64,000 bases of DNA from Phytoactinopolyspora halotolerans (GTDB lineage Bacteria; Actinomycetota; Actinomycetes; Jiangellales; Jiangellaceae): contig NZ_JAAGOA010000010.1 in assembly GCF_010550675.1 (NCBI RefSeq), forward strand, positions 1 through 64,000, given 5' to 3'. The position numbers and the translations under genes were made by a program. This document shows, piece by piece, positions 15,646-23,630 of the stretch (position 1 is the stretch's first letter; each line of letters starts with the position of its first letter). The notes under the pieces are model-generated. The model did no database searches. It had not been told where the DNA came from and saw only the letters and a program-made list of their open reading frames with translations.

Positions 15646-16581
15646 ATGCCTCTAGTGCCTGTCGCCCTCAGCCTCCTGCACCGTTCAGACGGCGCGATCC
15701 TTTGCAACCCGACCATAGTTGACATAAATGGAGAACACGAGCTTATCGGGGTTGCCCAGAAGGCACTAGAACAACTTGGTTTTGAATATCCAGACATAGA
15801 ACTCTACTATGCGGGCGTCGCTATCGGGCTTCCAACAGCGGACGATGATCCATGGAGTCCGATTTCCCGCGCACTACCCGTCGTTGTCGAGGAGAACGGC
15901 CGATTCCTGTGGGAAACGTTCCGGCCCGCCCTCACGTACAAGCAACTTGTCACGACAGCAGAATCGGGATTTTGTGCAGATCCGGGCGAGGGGATTTCTC
16001 TAATCCTGACTGGCGGATACGGTGGTCTGGAGAGCATAGATTGGCCACTCTTCCTCCACGCATTGGAGTCCACGCGAGACCACCTCATAGTACTGGGGGC
16101 AATTTACGGCGGCGTATCGGCCGTTCGCGACATATGCACAGGCGCGAAAAAGGCATTCGACGGAGGCATCTCAGCTATCCGCCGGCTCACCACACATAAC
16201 TCGCCCGCTGATCCATTAAGCATTGCGCTTGCAGTCGACCGTTCCATCGAGCTACGTCTCGATGTCGTAGCGAGAGGGTTGGACCTCTCGAATCAAGACA
16301 CGGCCGCACTCCTGGATGTCCTCGGATTCATCCCGACCAATGAAAGGCATATATATACCCAAGGCGCTACTCGGCTATGTAGACTAAATAGAATTCTCTA
16401 TGAATCGAGCGCAAGATCAGGAGCAATAGATCAAGAGGAACTCAAACAATATCTTACAGAGCTACGGCGAGATATTGACGTTTTAATGGAGGAAGTGGCT
16501 AAGAACAAGAGCTCACACCTGGACCAACCCGGCGCCCCGATCGAGCACCTACTTGGGCGCGGTTGGGAACCTCCTCGGTAA
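15646..16581 (+). CDS. Unrecognised 311-aa protein
   Basis: No family recognised. The first ~110 residues look like a mixed alpha/beta domain. Residues ~145-165 (HLIVLGAIYGGVSAV) are hydrophobic and could be a short membrane or buried segment. The C-terminal ~100 residues are helical and charged. ATG at 15646 follows GGAGAGA by about 10 nt. GC is visibly low and codons such as ATA, AGA and CTA are common, unlike the relaxase, so it is recently acquired cargo. Its place between VapBC and the Abi_C gene suggests defence, without direct evidence. Confidence 0.6.
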   Translation: MPLVPVALSLLHRSDGAILCNPTIVDINGEHELIGVAQKALEQLGFEYPDIELYYAGVAIGLPTADDDPWSPISRALPVVVEENGRFLWETFRPALTYKQLVTTAESGFCADPGEGISLILTGGYGGLESIDWPLFLHALESTRDHLIVLGAIYGGVSAVRDICTGAKKAFDGGISAIRRLTTHNSPADPLSIALAVDRSIELRLDVVARGLDLSNQDTAALLDVLGFIPTNERHIYTQGATRLCRLNRILYESSARSGAIDQEELKQYLTELRRDIDVLMEEVAKNKSSHLDQPGAPIEHLLGRGWEPPR

Positions 16582-16990
16582 GAAGCTCCGCTGCATCACT
16601 CGCATCCGGACGAGCCTGCTCGGACCGAGAGCAAGCGAGAACCTGCCGGGCGTCCAATTGGATATAGCCAACCATAGAGCGCGGCCCAAACAGCTACGGA
16701 CACTGTTCACGCTGGTCAACATCAGAGCGCTCGCCGCGGTCATGGATCAACACCGTTGGCACTGGTGTGGTATCAGGCGAACTGGGCCACGGCCGCGTTG
16801 TCAATAAAAGATCGTTGGGGTCACGAAGGGCGATGACACACGGGCCGCAATGGATCTCCTCACCGCAAAGCCGCAAGGGCAGCATAGGGGAGTGAGCTTG
16901 ATTCATGTATTCCTCGGTAACACGGCATTCGTGCACCACACAACACAATTGGAGCCTGGAGTTGAATCCGATCAACCGCTCCTGCACGGC
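16582..16990. other. Gene-free stretch
   Basis: About 400 nt between the convergent ends of the genes at 15646 and 16991. Short open frames on both strands have no ribosome site or family features. No repeat or strong hairpin was noticed. Confidence 0.4.
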
Positions 16991-17449
16991 CTATGCGTGC
17001 CCGGCTGCTCCCCGGCCATCTCCGCTTCCATTCTGATACTCGGTTTCGCCTCGCAAGTGCGCCAGCAGGTTCCGGCCAAGCGTCTGCCAGTCCGTCCAGG
17101 GCACGCCGCTCCAGTCGGCCAGCATTTGGCCGGACTCCTCGATGGACCACCCCTCGTTCCAGACATAAGGTTCGAGATTCGGCCCATGTGACGCCCAAGC
17201 TGCCAGGAGTGATCCACGACGCCGCTCGCTCCGACCGATTACGGCGTGGTACGGATCGGCAGCGCCGGTAGCAAGTACGCGCCGGAATCGATCCATATGA
17301 GGGAACCTCCGCCAGGCGTAGCCAAATGCAAATTCGAACTTCAGTTTGTCGGCAGTGATGGCGTACACACCCTCATACAGCACCGCCAGGGCAAGTCCCT
17401 GCGCGACGTAGGACTCCTGATTGGCGTTCGACAACGTGGGCTGCGCCAT
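16991..17449 (-). CDS. Unrecognised 152-aa protein divergent from the Abi_C gene
   Basis: Globular-looking sequence rich in aromatic residues (YVWNEGWS, GVPWTDWQTLG), with a helical N-terminal half and a low-complexity Gly/Ala tail. No known family recognised. ATG at 17449. It is transcribed away from the Abi_C gene with 89 nt between starts, so both probably share a control region. It might be a partner of the Abi protein or separate cargo. Confidence 0.55.
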   Translation of the reverse strand: MAQPTLSNANQESYVAQGLALAVLYEGVYAITADKLKFEFAFGYAWRRFPHMDRFRRVLATGAADPYHAVIGRSERRRGSLLAAWASHGPNLEPYVWNEGWSIEESGQMLADWSGVPWTDWQTLGRNLLAHLRGETEYQNGSGDGRGAAGHA

Positions 17450-17538
17450 GACCTGACAATACTCAGCCGGAAGAGCTTTGCGCCTCTCAACGCGCCATGT
17501 GGGCGCACCGCAGGTGACGGCTCAGGGCATAATGAACC

Positions 17539-18354
17539 ATGCCCAGCCCTCCGGTCAGTAGCGAGATCGCCGCCGCGCTGGGGAAGTTCTTCTTCGCTGG
17601 GGCCGGGCCGAGCCACAGCACTCTCACTAGAGCGTTCCTCAACACTGGCTACGGGCAGGACGATCCCTACGACGAGGCCGCCGGCGCGCCCAATAAGCAG
17701 CAGCGCGTACTGGCTGTCGTGAACGCAGCGCGCCGACGGCCTGCTGGGGCCCGGCGGCTGGTTGACGAGCTCCTCACTGCCCTTCGCATGGAGGGATGCC
17801 TCGAAGACCCGTCCTTGACGAGCCAACGGCAGGCGCTTGGCCGTGCGTTGTCCAGGGCTGGTTGGGCGCTCGACGCCGACGGCTACATGACAACGGTCGG
17901 AGTGATAAACCTTGAGACCGGCGGACGTTCAGCCCTTGACGAGCAGCTTGCTCGGCTCCAGCGAAACAGCGAGGACCCCGCTGCCCTTCTGGGCGGTGCC
18001 AAGGACCTCCTCGAGTCAATCAGCAAGTTCGTGCTGGAAGAACGGATGATGCTGCCTGACCGCCGGCTCGATTTCGATGAAGCACTCCACCTGGCCCTAG
18101 ACCAACTCGGCTTGCTACCCAAACTGGTTGATACGGAGGTGCCTGGCGCTAAGCAGCTCCGGGCCATATACCAATCAGCTAAGACGACCGCGTCCACCGT
18201 CAACGAGCTTCGCAACCTACAGGGCACCGGTCACGGGAGAACACTTCCAACTGGCGTAAACGCGGAAGCTGGTCGCTACGTGATCCGGGAAGCCGCCCAT
18301 GTGGCCGAACTTATGCTGGCTGCCCACGACCGGCAAATGGGGCGATCAGAGTAG
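17539..18354 (+). CDS. Abortive-infection-type protein with Abi_C C-terminus
   Basis: 271 residues. The segment LRNLQGTGHGR (224-234) followed by an Ala-rich helix to the end (EAAHVAELMLAAHD) matches the abortive infection C-terminal domain (Abi_C). The N-terminal 200 residues are mostly helical and unassigned. Abi_C domains are found in phage-exclusion proteins, so a growth-arrest role during infection is the likely function; the mechanism is unknown. ATG at 17539. It is the last gene before attR. Confidence 0.75.
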   Translation: MPSPPVSSEIAAALGKFFFAGAGPSHSTLTRAFLNTGYGQDDPYDEAAGAPNKQQRVLAVVNAARRRPAGARRLVDELLTALRMEGCLEDPSLTSQRQALGRALSRAGWALDADGYMTTVGVINLETGGRSALDEQLARLQRNSEDPAALLGGAKDLLESISKFVLEERMMLPDRRLDFDEALHLALDQLGLLPKLVDTEVPGAKQLRAIYQSAKTTASTVNELRNLQGTGHGRTLPTGVNAEAGRYVIREAAHVAELMLAAHDRQMGRSE

Positions 18355-18573
18355 TCCCGTTGGAAGCGCTGCAATTCTCTCGGCCTGCCCGTCGTAGTCC
18401 GAGGCACGAACAGACTACGAGCCGTGCTGGGCGCATAGCGAACGGGTACCAGGAGTCGCGCCCTACGTCGTGCGATTCGCGTGCGATAAGACCCGGCCAA
18501 TCGCGAGCTGGCGCGGACACCCACGGTCACTGTCCGCGCTGATCAGCACCCCAGTGCTCGCCTCCTGGCCGTT

Positions 18574-18618
18574 CTTCCAAGCTGGTTGTGCCGGTTCGAT
18601 CCCGGTCACCCGCTCCAC
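18574..18618. repeat. attR, right attachment repeat
   Basis: Copy of the tRNA-Gly 3' half from CTTCCAAG to CCA plus one base, with a single difference from 3800-3844. Bases upstream of it do not form the 5' half of a tRNA, so it is an attachment scar rather than a second tRNA gene. Confidence 0.9.
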
Positions 18619-18622
18619 GCAC

Positions 18623-18665
18623 GAAGGCCCAGGTCAGGTGGTAGTTTCCGCTGGTCTGGGCCTTC
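18623..18665 (+). terminator. Displaced terminator of tRNA-Gly
   Basis: 10-bp perfect arms GAAGGCCCAG and CTGGGCCTTC with a 23-nt loop, starting 5 nt after attR. Before integration it would have lain directly behind tRNA-Gly and was moved 14.8 kb away with attR. It may now also stop transcription leaving the element. Confidence 0.6.
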
Positions 18666-18698
18666 ATCGTTCCACCTCCTCTCAGCCCTTCGTGCCCG

Positions 18699-19318
18699 CT
18701 ACGTGCCCGATCGAGCGCCGACGAGCGGAGGATCTTCGTCGCCGTCACCCGGCCCAGTGGTCTTGAGACCGGCGATCAGACTGTCCAGAGCGGCCGCAAT
18801 GGCGTGATCCCGGCCGCTGGTTGCGTGCTGGTAGATCAGCGCCGCCCGTGCGCTGGAATGACCGAGCCGTTGCATCAGCTCACACAGGCTCGCCCCGGTA
18901 CTCGCCGCCAATGTGGCCCCGGAATGCCGCAAGTCATGAAAGTGCAGTTCAGGCAGGCCGACCTCACGAGTTGCCCGACGCCAGATCCGATGGAAGTTCG
19001 TCCGGCTCGGCGTAGCGCCTTTCGGGCCGAGGAAGACCCGACCATCTGGACCCTTCTCCGCGAACACCTGCAGATGCCACCGAATCTCGGGCACGAGCGC
19101 CTCAGGAATGGCAACCCGACGCCGACCCGCCCAGCTCTTGGGCGACGTCACCACGGGCGCTCCCGAGATCTGTTGAACCGACCGGCTGATCTGGATGAAG
19201 CGGGCGTCCAGGTCGATGTCACCACGGCGCAGGCCCAGCAGCTCGCCCCATCTCATGGTTCCGAACGCCGCCAGCAGAACCAGCAGCCGATACCGGGCCG
19301 AGGCAGCCACCGCCCCCG
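18699..19318 (-). pseudogene. Second tyrosine integrase, N-terminal half missing
   Basis: About 205 residues of a catalytic domain similar to the element's own integrase. It keeps Arg (TMRWGEL), Lys (SPKSWAG), HDLRH, GHSS and the Tyr in LIYQHAT. The core-binding and arm-binding domains are absent: at about 19318 the sequence changes within a few bases to an ECF sigma gene in another frame. Without DNA-binding domains it is very unlikely to work. It lies just beyond attR and points the same way as int, as expected for the remains of an older element in the same tRNA. Confidence 0.85.
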
Positions 19319-19554
19319 TACTCCTCTCGCCGGACGTGGGCCGAGCGCAGCACGTTGATCGATATCCGGGTGACCACCGCCGAAAGGTGCGCCTTGGTCG
19401 ACGTGGGTTGCGACGGCGTGGTTGCAGAGCGCAGCCAGGTCTCATGGACCGCGTCCTCGGCCTCGCTCGCGCTGCCGAGGATCCGGTAGCCGATCGAGAA
19501 CAGCAACGGGCGCAGCTCCTCGAAATCCTCCGTCAGCTCGGTTCCCGTCTGAGC
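19318..19554 (-). pseudogene. ECF sigma factor fragment (SigJ/ECF41-like region 2)
   Basis: Reads ELTEDFEELRPLLFSIGYR, then ILGSASEAEDAVHETWLR and AHLSAVVTRISINVLRSA, the region 2 core of ECF41-type sigma factors. It breaks off at RREEY, exactly where the integrase remnant begins. Region 4 and the SnoaL-like tail are absent, and no good start codon exists between the preceding stop (19555) and the domain. It was probably cut by the older insertion or a later deletion. Confidence 0.8.
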
Positions 19555-20430
19555 TCAGTGCCGCTGCCGGAATGGAGCGAGCGTGGTGCGCACGAGGTCG
19601 GCGGCGCCCCAGTCGGGTTCGAACTGGGCGATCACAGCCAGGTGCTGGCGTAGCTGGAGGATCGGCATGCGTTCGCGCCAATCGCGGTCGAGCCCGGCCA
19701 GCTCGGCGTACAGCTCAAAGAACACATGCGCCTCCGGCGGCGGCGCCGTCGACCACAGATGGGCCAGGTCGACCTCGGCCCAGGTGTACGACACGGCGGG
19801 GTCGATCAGCGCGGGCCGCCCATCGGAGGTGGCCATGACGTTCAGTGCCCAAAGGTCGCCGTGCGTCAGGCACGCGGGTCTCACCGGCAGCAGCTCGGGC
19901 AGCCGATCGCACAGCCGCTGCAGCGCCGCCCGGTCCTCGGGGTCGAGCGCCTCCTGGACGCGAGGCTCGCCGAGCCAGCGCAGCAGACGATGCTGGGCGA
20001 AGAACTCGAACCCATCGTCATCCCAGGTATTGATCTGCCGACGACGGCCCAGCCAGTTGTCCCGGTGCCACCCGAATCGGGGGTATCGCGTGGTGGTGTG
20101 CAGGTGAGCGAGCGCATGCGCGAGCTGCTCCCAAAAGGCCTCGGTGCCCGGGCGGGGCTGCAGCGCGGACAAGACGAGCAGGTCGCGGTCCGCGAGGATA
20201 ACCTCGGGCGTAGCGACGCCGCCCGCCTCGCGCAGCGTGGTGAGTCCTTCGGCCTCCGCGAGGAAGGCGTCGTCCGACGGCGGCTCGCCGAACGCCTTGA
20301 CGAACACCGGCGTGCCATCACCGCGGCGCGCGAGGCCTGCGGTCGCGGCGAGGCCCCCAGTGGCTGGCTCGATCCCGCCGACGTCGGTCACGCCGGCCGC
20401 GTGCAGGCGTTGGAGCAGGAAGGACGTCAC
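19555..20430 (-). CDS. Fructosamine-kinase-like phosphotransferase
   Basis: 291 residues with the protein-kinase-like fold of the FN3K family: ATP-site lysine in VFVKAF, catalytic loop CLTHGDLWALNVM, and the metal-binding Asp in ALIDPAVSYTWAEVDLAHL. These enzymes phosphorylate sugar adducts on amines for protein repair, or small amine/sugar substrates. GTG start at 20430; the next in-frame starts would cut the domain. It is the first intact chromosomal gene on the right of the insertion scars. Confidence 0.85.
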   Translation of the reverse strand: MTSFLLQRLHAAGVTDVGGIEPATGGLAATAGLARRGDGTPVFVKAFGEPPSDDAFLAEAEGLTTLREAGGVATPEVILADRDLLVLSALQPRPGTEAFWEQLAHALAHLHTTTRYPRFGWHRDNWLGRRRQINTWDDDGFEFFAQHRLLRWLGEPRVQEALDPEDRAALQRLCDRLPELLPVRPACLTHGDLWALNVMATSDGRPALIDPAVSYTWAEVDLAHLWSTAPPPEAHVFFELYAELAGLDRDWRERMPILQLRQHLAVIAQFEPDWGAADLVRTTLAPFRQRH

Positions 20431-20868
20431 GACTGTCGCGGGTGCCGGGGACCCTGCTGCTCGGGGATTCGTACGTGGATGATGGTGATGGCCTGCCTCC
20501 TAGCGCCGGGTCCCGACCATAAGATCCTGCACCATCCGCCTTGGACGGAATATCGGCGGGGCGCATTCAGGCGTCACCGGCAGATGCGGACACATCAGAG
20601 GGAAGGGCACGTGGATCGTCGCGGATCTACCAGCGATCAGCCGTGTCGCCGCTGGAAAACGCGGTGTCGAGGCGTGGCACGCCACCATCGAGTTCGCATT
20701 GTGCCAGCTCGAACACTTCACCACCAAGGCCGAGGGGTATCCCACAGCTCTGAGCGGCTGAGGAACGCAAAGACCGATGAAGGTAACCGGATGACCAAGA
20801 CGCTCCCGATGATTCCGGTCGGCCGGACGAGCCGAGTTGCTGGCGTTTGTGGCTTTAGGCTGCAGGGC
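20431..20868. other. Gene-free stretch with a possible coding remnant
   Basis: 438 nt between divergent genes. One plus-strand frame ending in a stop at about 20760 reads like protein (IVADLPAISRVAAGKRG, then AWHATIEFALCQLEHF), but it has no start codon and no recognised family, so it may be a decayed gene. Confidence 0.35.
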
Positions 20869-21699
20869 ATGGCCAGGATCGATGCGTCCACGCACGACGA
20901 GGATTTGGTGCGGGTGTACGGTCCGGCGACGTGGCAGGTCTACGACGAGCTTGACATCTCGCTGAATCCTCGGGGCCCTGACTGGTTGCACGATCTGGCC
21001 GCGGACCTGATCCCGGCTAATGGCAACGTCATTGATGCCGGGTGCCGCGATGCTGCGCACCTCGTTCAGCTGATGCGCGCCCACCCCAGTGCTCGCGGCT
21101 TCGGGATAGACCCGGTCCCACTACACGTCGAGAAGGCGCAGTCGCTGGTAGTGGAGAACGGCCTGCAGGACAGAGTCGAGGTGATGTTGAGTGACATTGA
21201 GTCGGCGGCTACAACAGGCAAACAGTTCGACTTCGTCTGGTGTCGGGATGTGCTGGAGCAGGTCGCCGATCTGCAGACTGCCGCACGAGCGTTAGCCTCG
21301 CTCACGCGACCCACGGGCACATTGCTGGTCTTCACGACGGTGGCCACCGATCTCCTGTCACCAGACGAGGCGGCGATGCTCAAGCGACACTTGGCAAACG
21401 TGCCGGCGAATCTGTCCCGGTCGGCGGTCGAGGACGCGTTCCCCGCCGCCGGCCTGGATGTGATTCAGTGCCATGAGATCGGAACCGAGTGGCGGGAGTG
21501 GGCTGAGGAACGCCACGCTCCGGCGTCCACGGCGCTCTTGCGGTTGGCGCGGCTGCGTCGCGATCGGGCACGTCTCGATGCGTTGCACGGATCCGACATT
21601 GTTGATCATGTCGAGGCGAACCTGCATTGGGAGATCTACCAGTTCATCGGCAAGCTGGCCTCCCTCGTCTATGTTCTGCGACCGACAGCAACAAGATGA
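20869..21699 (+). CDS. SAM-dependent class I methyltransferase
   Basis: 276 residues. Motif I is VIDAGCRDAAH (55-65), where the usual GxGxG is weakened to GCRDA. The acidic end of strand 2 is GIDP (79-82), and DFVWCRDVLEQV is motif IV. The C-terminal region (~175-276) probably binds the substrate, which is unknown. ATG at 20869; an upstream in-frame ATG at 20791 would add 26 residues not expected in the fold. Confidence 0.8.
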   Translation: MARIDASTHDEDLVRVYGPATWQVYDELDISLNPRGPDWLHDLAADLIPANGNVIDAGCRDAAHLVQLMRAHPSARGFGIDPVPLHVEKAQSLVVENGLQDRVEVMLSDIESAATTGKQFDFVWCRDVLEQVADLQTAARALASLTRPTGTLLVFTTVATDLLSPDEAAMLKRHLANVPANLSRSAVEDAFPAAGLDVIQCHEIGTEWREWAEERHAPASTALLRLARLRRDRARLDALHGSDIVDHVEANLHWEIYQFIGKLASLVYVLRPTATR

Positions 21700-21803
21700 G
21701 AGTCCCCGCCGGGCTGCCGAGGCGTACCCGCTCTCGCGCGGCAGGGCCGCCGTCCTGCGACCAGGTTCGGCGGAACACCCGGCCAATGGCCTCTTCAGAT
21801 CTG

Positions 21804-22574
21804 TTACGCGGCTGCCGTATCGAGGACAGCCAGACAGAGAAGTCGGTCGTTCGATCCTCGATCATTGGGTTCCGTGATTCTCTTGGTACGAAACCCAGCT
21901 ATCCGTAGGCGCTCGTCGAGTTCCTCTCGTGTCCACGGGCGCATCGTGAAGTCGTAGGAGGCAAGCCGCGGAGATCCCGTGCCGGGGCGCAGCTCATGTT
22001 CCTCGTGCGTATAGATGAGACCGTCCTGGAACGTACTTTCGATTTTGAAGACGAGCGTCCCACGCGGTGTCTCGACCACCTTCTCCATACGATGGCCCGT
22101 TCCGATGCGGCGTTCGGATCCGGCCCGCTCGCGGACGTCAAGGACGAGACCGCCGCCAGAACGGGTGTATGAAGCGAAACGGTCGAGGACTGCTTGCCTC
22201 TCGATGTCCTTGGTCATGTCGTTGAGTACGCCGCGGCACACGATGGCGTCGTACTGCCTCCCAAGATTGAGCTCGCAGAGATCTCCGACTTGAGCGTTGG
22301 AGGCAGGCAGGCAATCGGTCGCTTGCGACAGCAGTTCAGCCGAGGCATCTACGAGGTCGACCTCATAGCCACGTGCGGCCAGAGCCGCAGCGTAGCGACC
22401 CGTACCGCAACCTGCGTCGAGCACCTTCGCGCCCGCTCGAATCCCGACGTACTCAAGTTCTGTTGAGGCGGCCGCGACCCACGGATCCTCCGGAGTTGTG
22501 ACGAGGTAGTCGTACGCCCAGCCGAAGCTGGCATAGAAGGGTCGAGCGCTGCGTTCTGGCGCGGAGTAGGACAT
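21804..22574 (-). CDS. SAM-dependent class I methyltransferase
   Basis: 256 residues with a canonical SAM site: VLDAGCGTGRYAAALA, then VDLVDAS, and DAIVCRGVLNDM for motif IV. The C-terminal strands carry SYDFTMRPWTREEL. The start at ATG 22574 lies 10 nt beyond the stop of the RmlD-like gene, so the two form an operon. Substrate unknown; size and pattern resemble small-molecule O- or N-methyltransferases. Confidence 0.85.
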   Translation of the reverse strand: MSYSAPERSARPFYASFGWAYDYLVTTPEDPWVAAASTELEYVGIRAGAKVLDAGCGTGRYAAALAARGYEVDLVDASAELLSQATDCLPASNAQVGDLCELNLGRQYDAIVCRGVLNDMTKDIERQAVLDRFASYTRSGGGLVLDVRERAGSERRIGTGHRMEKVVETPRGTLVFKIESTFQDGLIYTHEEHELRPGTGSPRLASYDFTMRPWTREELDERLRIAGFRTKRITEPNDRGSNDRLLCLAVLDTAAA

Positions 22575-22584
22575 TGCCACTCAG

Positions 22585-23409
22585 TCAACCAGAAGCGAGG
22601 AATTCTCGTGCACCGCGGAGCCTGGTGCGGAGGCGTCGCTGGGTCGCCCTGCAGTCCAAGCGCACATCGAGCGGAACCGGCACGTCGGTACCCGCACGAC
22701 AGCCCGCTGGGAGTGTATCGAAGTCGACGCCGTCCCGCCGTGCTATGAGAAGCCCCAGATCATACCGGCTTACGGCGTCCACACCTGCTACATGATGCAT
22801 TCCGCACAGATCCGACGCCGCGAGTTCGAGGAGAGCCGCCGCAAGGTCGACCACGTGCACCGGGCACCGCACATCGTCGGTGTACAGCACTCCCTCACGC
22901 CGACCAGTGGCCAAGGCGTGCACAAAGGACTCGTGGGTCGATCCGCCGTCACCGATGATGAGCGACGTACGCGCGATGACACTCTCCGGGCTTATTACCT
23001 GGATCGCTGTTTCGGCCGCCGCCTTCGCCGCACCATACGGCGTGATCGGATCCGGGACACACGTCTCATCGTAATGAACAGCGGCACCGGAGAAGACGGC
23101 GTCGCTGGAGACATGAACGAGACGCCCGCCGGTCGCCGCGGCGGCGAGCGCTACGTGGACGGCACCATTGGCTGTCGTCGCCCAGTTCGTCTGACGGTAA
23201 GCAGCATTGATCAGAACGTCCGGGCGGAGCACGTCGACCAGGGCCGCAACGTCATCTCGGCGACGAACATCGAGCGGCTTCCATTCAACGCCGTCGACCT
23301 CTCCCGGTCCAGTCAGGTGAGTCGCGATCACGTCGTTGCCCGTCGCCAGAGCCTGGCGTGCGAGTTCACAGCCGAGGAAGCCGCTGCCGCCAATGATGAG
23401 GATCTTCAC
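22585..23409 (-). CDS. RmlD-like NAD(P)-dependent sugar-nucleotide reductase/epimerase
   Basis: Extended short-chain dehydrogenase of 274 residues, close to the length of dTDP-4-dehydrorhamnose reductase. N-terminal GGSGFLG binds NAD(P); SSDAVFSG carries the catalytic Ser/Thr region and PYGAAKAAAE the Tyr-x3-Lys pair. GTG at 23409. No other dTDP-rhamnose genes are nearby, so the substrate may be different. It is followed directly by a methyltransferase. Confidence 0.82.
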   Translation of the reverse strand: MKILIIGGSGFLGCELARQALATGNDVIATHLTGPGEVDGVEWKPLDVRRRDDVAALVDVLRPDVLINAAYRQTNWATTANGAVHVALAAAATGGRLVHVSSDAVFSGAAVHYDETCVPDPITPYGAAKAAAETAIQVISPESVIARTSLIIGDGGSTHESFVHALATGRREGVLYTDDVRCPVHVVDLAAALLELAASDLCGMHHVAGVDAVSRYDLGLLIARRDGVDFDTLPAGCRAGTDVPVPLDVRLDCRATQRRLRTRLRGAREFLASG

Positions 23410-23630
23410 GGTGGGTCACGATAGCTACCTTGAGCCCGTGATGGGTTGGTTACGCCTAGCCCTCGAAGCTCTGACGACGCGCGCAGCACACCGCCACGAG
23501 CGCACCAGCCTGGAAATGTGGCGTCATGCCGAGCATTTCTTCGGCTGCAGCACCAGCCGATGCAGCACGCTCGGATCTCCTTGGTGCTCAGTTGAATCAC
23601 CGCGTACGGAGCTCGGTCGTGCTGCGAGCT

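Larger units (their letters stand above)
3800..18618. mobile_element. Integrative mobilizable element in tRNA-Gly, 14.8 kb
   Basis: Bounded by 45-nt direct repeats of the tRNA-Gly 3' half. Contents in order: integrase and excisionase (minus), a DUF6602-like nuclease-fold protein, an OLD nuclease, a small protein and MobF relaxase-helicase, an HTH protein, a GntR regulator, a HicB/HTH-like protein, VapBC, two unknown genes and an Abi_C protein. No FtsK/TraSA translocase, VirD4 coupling protein or type IV secretion gene is visible. The element could therefore excise and be nicked for transfer but would need a helper's channel. Several cargo genes (about 5.8-6.6 kb and 15.6-16.6 kb) are visibly less GC-rich than the flanks. 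The combination of relaxase with stacked defence-type genes marks it as a mobile defence island. Confidence 0.88.

Noticed and set aside
3800-18618. Complete self-transmissible conjugative element
   Set aside because: There is a relaxase but no FtsK/TraSA translocase, coupling protein or secretion gene, and no replication initiator of the pSAM2 type was recognised.
18574-18618. Second tRNA-Gly gene
   Set aside because: Only the 3' half is present; the bases upstream do not pair with the acceptor or D arm.
20541-20760. Small gene in the gap at 20.5-20.8 kb
   Set aside because: One frame looks protein-like but has no start codon or ribosome site, so it is recorded only as a possible remnant.
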